A stretch of DNA of 54,164 nucleotides from an uncultured Erysipelotrichaceae bacterium (GTDB taxonomy: Bacteria > Bacillota_I > Bacilli_A > Erysipelotrichales > Erysipelotrichaceae): the NCBI GenBank assembly GCA_900314905.1, contig OMXA01000012.1, forward strand, positions 1-54,164. The letters are read 5' to 3'. The translations under genes and the position numbers were made by a program. The notes under the pieces are model-generated. The model had not been told where the DNA came from and made no database searches. It saw nothing but the letters and a program-made list of their open reading frames with translations. Position 1 is the first letter of the stretch. Every line of letters starts with the position of its first letter. Positions 50,805 to 54,164 of the stretch are shown here, piece by piece.

Positions 50805-51542
50805 TCAGTCATACAGGACTTTCGACAGGAAATCCTTTGCCCGTTCCGACTCAGGATGAGTGAAAAATTCCTGTGACGTATTCTGTTCCACAATCTCCCC
50901 ATTATCCAGGAAGACAACACGATTTCCGACCTTGCGGGCAAACCCCATCTCATGGGTTACCACCAGCATGGTCATACCCTGTGCTCCGAGATCCTTCATG
51001 ACCTCAAGCACTTCCTTGATCATCTCCGGGTCCAGTGCAGAAGTCGGCTCATCAAACAGCATGATTTCAGGATTCATGCACAGCGCCCGGGCAATTGCTA
51101 CCCGCTGCTGCTGGCCACCTGAAAGCTTAGAAGGATATGCATCCCGTTTGGACTCCAGGCCGACTTTCTTCAGATATTCCATGGCCAGTGCTTCTGCTTC
51201 CTGTGCGGATTTTTCCGCTACGCTCATCGGAGCCAGCATGCAGTTCTCAAGCACGGTCTTATTTGCAAACAGGTTGAAGTGCTGGAAGACAAAGCCCATC
51301 TTCTTGCGCTGAGCAGCATATTTCTGCCTGTCTGCACGATTCATGATTTCGCCATCCAGATAGATGGTTCCGCTTTCCGGAATCTCAAGACCATGGATGC
51401 ACCGGCAGAGCGTGCTTTTGCCGGAACCGGAAGGACCGATCAGACAGACAATCTCACCGTCATTGATCTCAAGATTGATATCCTTCAATGCTTTCAGCTC
51501 TCCGAACGATTTGTTCAGATGTTCTACCTTGATCTTACTCAC
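50805..51542 (-). CDS. amino-acid ABC transporter ATP-binding protein (GlnQ/ArtP type)
   Basis: 245 aa from GTG 51542 with AGGAGG ten bases upstream; a TTG three codons earlier would sit one base from that site. Walker [18 protein letters not shown], signature [17 protein letters not shown], Walker [16 protein letters not shown] and H-loop [12 protein letters not shown] are intact. Belongs to the polar amino-acid uptake family. Works with the permease and binding protein encoded upstream. Confidence 0.95.
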   Translation of the reverse strand: MSKIKVEHLNKSFGELKALKDINLEINDGEIVCLIGPSGSGKSTLCRCIHGLEIPESGTIYLDGEIMNRADRQKYAAQRKKMGFVFQHFNLFANKTVLENCMLAPMSVAEKSAQEAEALAMEYLKKVGLESKRDAYPSKLSGGQQQRVAIARALCMNPEIMLFDEPTSALDPEMIKEVLEVMKDLGAQGMTMLVVTHEMGFARKVGNRVVFLDNGEIVEQNTSQEFFTHPESERAKDFLSKVLYD

Positions 51543-52206
51543 TGACTGCAAGCCTCCTCTCCAGCTTCTTTGAGAAATAAGAGGTAATCACCGTCATGAT
51601 CAGATACAGGATGCCTGCCAGAATCAGCGGATCCAGATAGTCATAGTACTTCTTGCCAAGCACCTGGGCCCGATACAGCAGCTCCAGGGCACCGATATTG
51701 GAAATCAGCGAACTATCCTTGATCAGCGTGATGAACTCTGAGACAAGCGGAGGAATGATATGACGGAATGCCTGCGGAAGGATGATCTCCTTCATCATGG
51801 TTCGATACCCGATCCCAAGCGTCTCGCAGGCTTCCCACTGGCCTTTGTCCACTCCCTGGATTCCGGAACGGATCAGTTCAGTCTGATATGCCCCTGAGTT
51901 GAATGACAGAGACAGAAGTCCGACCAGATACGGATTCGCACTCATACGTGTTCCCGTGATCCGCTGATAGAGGACCGGCACGCCTAGATAAAAGAACAGG
52001 ATCTGCAGCAGCATCGGGGTTCCCCGGAAGAGCTCCACATATATATTTGCAACCACATGAAGCACCTTGGAATGTGACAGCTTGGCCGCTGCCAGCAGGA
52101 TGCCGATCACGCAGCCAATTGCCACCGAACCCAATGCCAGCAGCAGACTGACTCCTGCTCCCTGGACCAGGAATGTCAGATTCTCTGCAGTAAAGATATC
52201 AGACAT
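51535..52206 (-). CDS. amino-acid ABC transporter permease (HisM/GlnP type)
   Basis: 223 aa with ribosome site GGAGTGAG. About five helices, and the ATPase-contact EAA loop [20 protein letters not shown]. Single permease gene, so probably a homodimer. Overlaps the ATPase gene by eight bases. Confidence 0.94.
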   Translation of the reverse strand: MSDIFTAENLTFLVQGAGVSLLLALGSVAIGCVIGILLAAAKLSHSKVLHVVANIYVELFRGTPMLLQILFFYLGVPVLYQRITGTRMSANPYLVGLLSLSFNSGAYQTELIRSGIQGVDKGQWEACETLGIGYRTMMKEIILPQAFRHIIPPLVSEFITLIKDSSLISNIGALELLYRAQVLGKKYYDYLDPLILAGILYLIMTVITSYFSKKLERRLAVSE

Positions 52207-52222
52207 GAACTCACTCCTTTAC

Positions 52223-53029
52223 TTACTGAAGTCCGTACTTTTCTTTCAATGCAGCACAGTCATCACTTGCCAGGAACGCTGCCAGTGCCTTATTGACGGC
52301 ATCCATCAGCTCCGTATTGCCTTCCTTGGCAATGATATGCGTGGATTCGTCCAGCAGCACATGATCCAGCATCTTGAAGTTTCCAGTTGCTTCATAGTTC
52401 TTTGCAACAGCAATATCCATAATCACGGCGTCATATCCGCCAGCCTTCAGCGTCTCAATGGCAATGCCCATATCTTCCACCGCAGTCGTATGATCCGGAG
52501 AAAGCTCTTCTGCAACAGTCTCGCCAGTCGATCCCATCTGGCACCCGAGATTAGCTCCCTTGAGCTCATCAGTGCTGGCAATCGTGCTGTCTGCGTTTAC
52601 CAGTGCAACCTGGGCAGAATCATAATACGGATCCGAGAAGAGCACTTTCCGATCTTCAGCATAAGTAAATCCGGAGATTCCGAGATCAACCTGATCAGTC
52701 TGGATTGCTGAGATGATCGTGTCAAAGCTCATCTGTTTCCATTCATGCGTATAGCTGTAGCCATTCTCATTCAGCCAGGTGAACACCCACTCGCCCATAT
52801 CGTAATCAAAGCCAGTCAGATCCCCGCTGGTGGTCAGATCATCAAACGGCGGGTAGTCCGGTGACATCGCAATGATGATATTCTTTGATTCTGCGGAAGC
52901 GGCTGGCGCTTCAGAAGCCGCAGCGGCAGATGAAGATGAAGCGGCAGATGACGAAGACGATGACGAACCGCAGGCGGTCAGACTCATCGCAAGCAGCGCG
53001 GATAATGCAGCAGATACCATTTTTTTCAT
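52223..53029 (-). CDS. amino-acid ABC transporter substrate-binding lipoprotein
   Basis: 268 aa from ATG 53029 with AGGAGAAAG upstream; the frame extends further but lacks a site. Signal peptide with lipobox LTACGSS (Cys20), then a low-complexity Ser/Ala linker. The SBP-3 fold shows IAMSPDYPPFDDLTTSG, GFDYDMGEWVF, QMSFDTIISAIQTDQVDLGI and LGCQMGSTGETVAEEL. The specificity cannot be read reliably, but the T-box upstream points to arginine. Confidence 0.94.
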   Translation of the reverse strand: MKKMVSAALSALLAMSLTACGSSSSSSSAASSSSAAAASEAPAASAESKNIIIAMSPDYPPFDDLTTSGDLTGFDYDMGEWVFTWLNENGYSYTHEWKQMSFDTIISAIQTDQVDLGISGFTYAEDRKVLFSDPYYDSAQVALVNADSTIASTDELKGANLGCQMGSTGETVAEELSPDHTTAVEDMGIAIETLKAGGYDAVIMDIAVAKNYEATGNFKMLDHVLLDESTHIIAKEGNTELMDAVNKALAAFLASDDCAALKEKYGLQ

Positions 53030-53118
53030 ATTCTTTCTCCTCTTTTCTTTCTGATTCCATGATTCACAGCAATTCATTCGTCGGCCACTCTGCATCCCAT
53101 CACCTCCTTTTCCGTGAA

Positions 53119-53350
53119 AAACAAAAAAGCCGTCTCCATTCCAGAGACGACATGAACCGCGGTACCACTCTGATTGCCAGCTTCTTCAGCCAGCCACCTC
53201 TTTCCGTTAACGCCGGACCGCGTTTCTTCCTACTCCCATTCAGAAGAACTTCTCCCAGATGCGCTTCTCTGCTGCGGTTGCCGCCGGACTTCCACTCTGT
53301 TCCGGCTCGCTGATGGTCCTAAGCAGATACTCTTCTGTTCTCAGAACTTT
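53119..53350 (-). promoter_or_regulatory. T-box riboswitch, specifier read as CGC (arginine)
   Basis: On the minus strand the T-box core AGAGTGGTACCGCGG (53171-53157) precedes a terminator (stem 53131-53136/53144-53149 plus TTTTTT at 53128-53123). In Stem I, CAGA (53337-53334) and CTGC (53326-53323) pair with TCTG (53259-53256) and GCAG (53272-53269). The internal loop has AGAGTAT on one side and AGAAGCGCA on the other, which lines up with the glyQS loop CGAAAGGCA and gives CGC (53263-53261) as specifier. Uncharged tRNA(Arg) would allow read-through into the transporter genes. Confidence 0.88.
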
Positions 53351-53356
53351 GCAAAT

Positions 53357-53385
53357 ACATTAATTTAGCTGAGCAGATTTGTCAA
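53357..53385 (-). promoter_or_regulatory. sigma-A promoter of the T-box operon
   Basis: Minus-strand TTGACA (53385-53380), a 17-base spacer and TAATGT (53362-53357). The predicted start near 53350 gives a leader of about 230 bases to the terminator, the usual T-box length. Confidence 0.75.
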
Positions 53386-53456
53386 CGAAAAGTTTTCTAA
53401 AATAAATGAAAGAATATTCATTATCAGGAAAATAATCTGTCGTTTTCATTATAAAA

Positions 53457-53483
53457 AGCTCTGTCTCCCTGGGAGGCAGAGCT
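53457..53483 (-). terminator. intrinsic terminator upstream of the T-box promoter
   Basis: AGCTCTGTCTCCC (53457-53469) and GGGAGGCAGAGCT (53471-53483) form a stem with one G-U pair; on the minus strand it is followed by TTTTTATAAT. It insulates the T-box operon from transcription coming from the right. The gene it belongs to is not visible. Confidence 0.7.
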
Positions 53484-53503
53484 ATCTGAGCAATCCATTG
53501 AAA

Positions 53504-53524
53504 GGCTCGCATTTCCTGCGAGCC
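53504..53524. terminator. second hairpin, possibly a plus-strand terminator
   Basis: GGCTCGC (53504-53510) pairs exactly with GCGAGCC (53518-53524), loop of seven. Plus strand continues CTCTTTATG, minus strand continues TTTCAATGG, so the U-tract is weak in both directions. Together with the hairpin at 53457-53483 it looks like the 3' end of a lost or distant gene. Confidence 0.45.
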
Positions 53525-53980
53525 CTCTTTATGCGACCTGCTGCCGTTGACACCGGAACTTTGTGCCCATACGTCAATCATAACAGTCCGGAGGTTATTT
53601 CATTTTCCGTGCTTTCTGGAACTTGCTGCGTGTTGAACTATCAATCTCAATCGGTACAGCATCGATACATTTCCATTCATTCTCAGGAGTACTTGTCCGG
53701 ATATCGAATCCGTCCTCTTTTCCTTCTGTACTTTTTCCTTCCGGCTGTTGTCTGTTTCAGATTCCTGGATCACCTGTTCTCCGGCAGATCAGCAGATCTG
53801 AAGCAATTGTTAACGCAGGCTCATCTTTTCAGACGGCGCTGCCTCCATGAATTCCTGGTCTTCTCATATTCATGACCTCCCGGGAACTCTCTGTCAGGAT
53901 TCTCATTCCTGCTGGCTCCCTTTGCACTTTCTATATAATCTGTTTCCACTATAAATGGAAGCCCTTTCATTTTTGGCTTT
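53525..53980. other. stretch without a convincing gene
   Basis: No frame on either strand combines a start, a ribosome site and protein-like composition. The longest plus-strand frame (53498-53875) has none of these. A minus-strand frame without a start codon (53756-53595, ending DSSTRSKFQKARKMK) looks protein-like and could be the end of a decayed gene. Nothing else is recognisable. Confidence 0.4.
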
Positions 53981-53986
53981 CTCTGC

Positions 53987-54078
53987 TATAATGAGAAAGC
54001 GGGCGTACAAAAAGGGGATGTTGAAAAATCTATGATGTGACACATCAAGGTTTTGACAGCATCTCCTTTTTTCTATTA
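53987..54078 (+). ncRNA. candidate small RNA with long terminal hairpin
   Basis: TATAAT at 53987-53992 with TG one base upstream (extended -10) predicts transcription from about 53999. Then AAAAAGGGGATG (54009-54020) pairs with CATCTCCTTTTT (54060-54071); the one non-canonical position is G-U in plus-strand RNA. Inside is the palindrome TGATGTGACACATCA (54033-54047). The stem ends in a run of T, so the transcript would be about 75-80 bases. It could instead be the terminator of a short leader, or part of an insertion sequence end. Confidence 0.45.
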
Positions 54079-54164
54079 TGAAATCAGGAAGAATCCAGTC
54101 CTGATTGAGCTGTCATGAGCATATGAATCTACAATGGTAAGGTCAGGATTACCTGGGTGTATTC

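Noticed and set aside
53119-53350. tRNA gene in the region before the ABC transporter
   Set aside because: No cloverleaf or CCA end; the conserved AGAGTGGTACCGCGG and following terminator identify a T-box.
53595-53756. 54-codon minus-strand reading ending KARKMK
   Set aside because: Protein-like composition but no start codon or ribosome site; at most the remnant of a gene end.
53498-53875. 125-aa plus-strand frame
   Set aside because: Begins inside a terminator hairpin, has no ribosome site and shows no recognisable domain.

Overview
The window looks like chromosomal DNA of a low-to-mid GC Firmicute, most likely from the Erysipelotrichia. Supporting this are Firmicute-type Shine-Dalgarno sites and sigma-A promoters, a T-box riboswitch, a GatA whose serine motif reads TGDSVRKP (a form I remember from Mollicutes and their relatives), a pcrA-ligA-gatCAB gene string, and a monomeric [FeFe] hydrogenase beside a sensory [FeFe] hydrogenase. 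The assignment is inference; no rRNA or other marker is present.

Layout. (1) 1-3.85 kb is mobile-element DNA: a small membrane-protein gene cut off near position 100, a large serine recombinase translationally coupled to a small HTH repressor behind a promoter bracketed by a perfect 15-bp inverted repeat, a 75-aa protein, a shortened replication-type HTH protein with a long structured leader, two mutually exclusive hairpins and an iteron-like array. (2) 3.85-18.84 kb is one minus-strand block of 19 tightly packed genes in two transcription units. The 15-gene unit holds two paralogous multipass proteins, three ATC-hydrolase-like proteins, an HMA-domain protein, a ZIP metal transporter, four methyltransferases, an MBL-fold hydrolase, two small paralogous membrane proteins and an alpha/beta hydrolase. 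The 4-gene unit holds two MptD-type ECF S components around two ABC half-transporters. Both promoters carry the same palindrome, GTTAG-N6-CTAAC, at the transcription start, so the units look like one regulon; its regulator (probably TetR-type) is not in the window. This is the least-described part of the sequence. (3) 18.89-29.34 kb is a housekeeping operon read leftwards: GNAT, pcrA, ligA, gatC, gatA, gatB, an unknown membrane protein and rlmD. (4) 29.4-32.3 kb is a rightward trio: SAM methyltransferase, RluA-type pseudouridine synthase and a VanY-type carboxypeptidase. (5) 32.3-41.6 kb holds a CmpB-type membrane protein, an unknown conserved protein, a small lipoprotein, the relic of a cytoplasmic alpha-amylase, a PPK2 kinase, an esterase, and an envelope/lipid operon (GNAT, cardiolipin synthase, amidase, patatin). 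(6) 41.6-49.6 kb is a long operon: DJ-1 protein, group-B-like [FeFe] hydrogenase, [2Fe-2S] thioredoxin-like ferredoxin, sensory hydrogenase with PAS domain, SpoIIE-type phosphatase, DUF1349 protein, peptidase T, a fructose-1-phosphate-kinase-like enzyme and a thioredoxin-fold lipoprotein. (7) 49.7-53.4 kb is an amino-acid ABC importer plus an aminotransferase behind a T-box whose specifier I read as CGC (arginine). (8) 53.4-54.16 kb has terminators and a candidate small RNA but no convincing gene.

How parts fit together: the regulon in (2) combines uptake (ABC/ECF), metal handling (ZIP, HMA) and small-molecule chemistry (methyltransferases, hydrolases) without a recognisable scaffold-building enzyme. 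It therefore looks like an import-and-process system for an unidentified, perhaps metal-binding or sulfur-containing compound. It ends beside mobile-element DNA on one side and the rlmD terminator on the other, which suggests it was acquired as a block.
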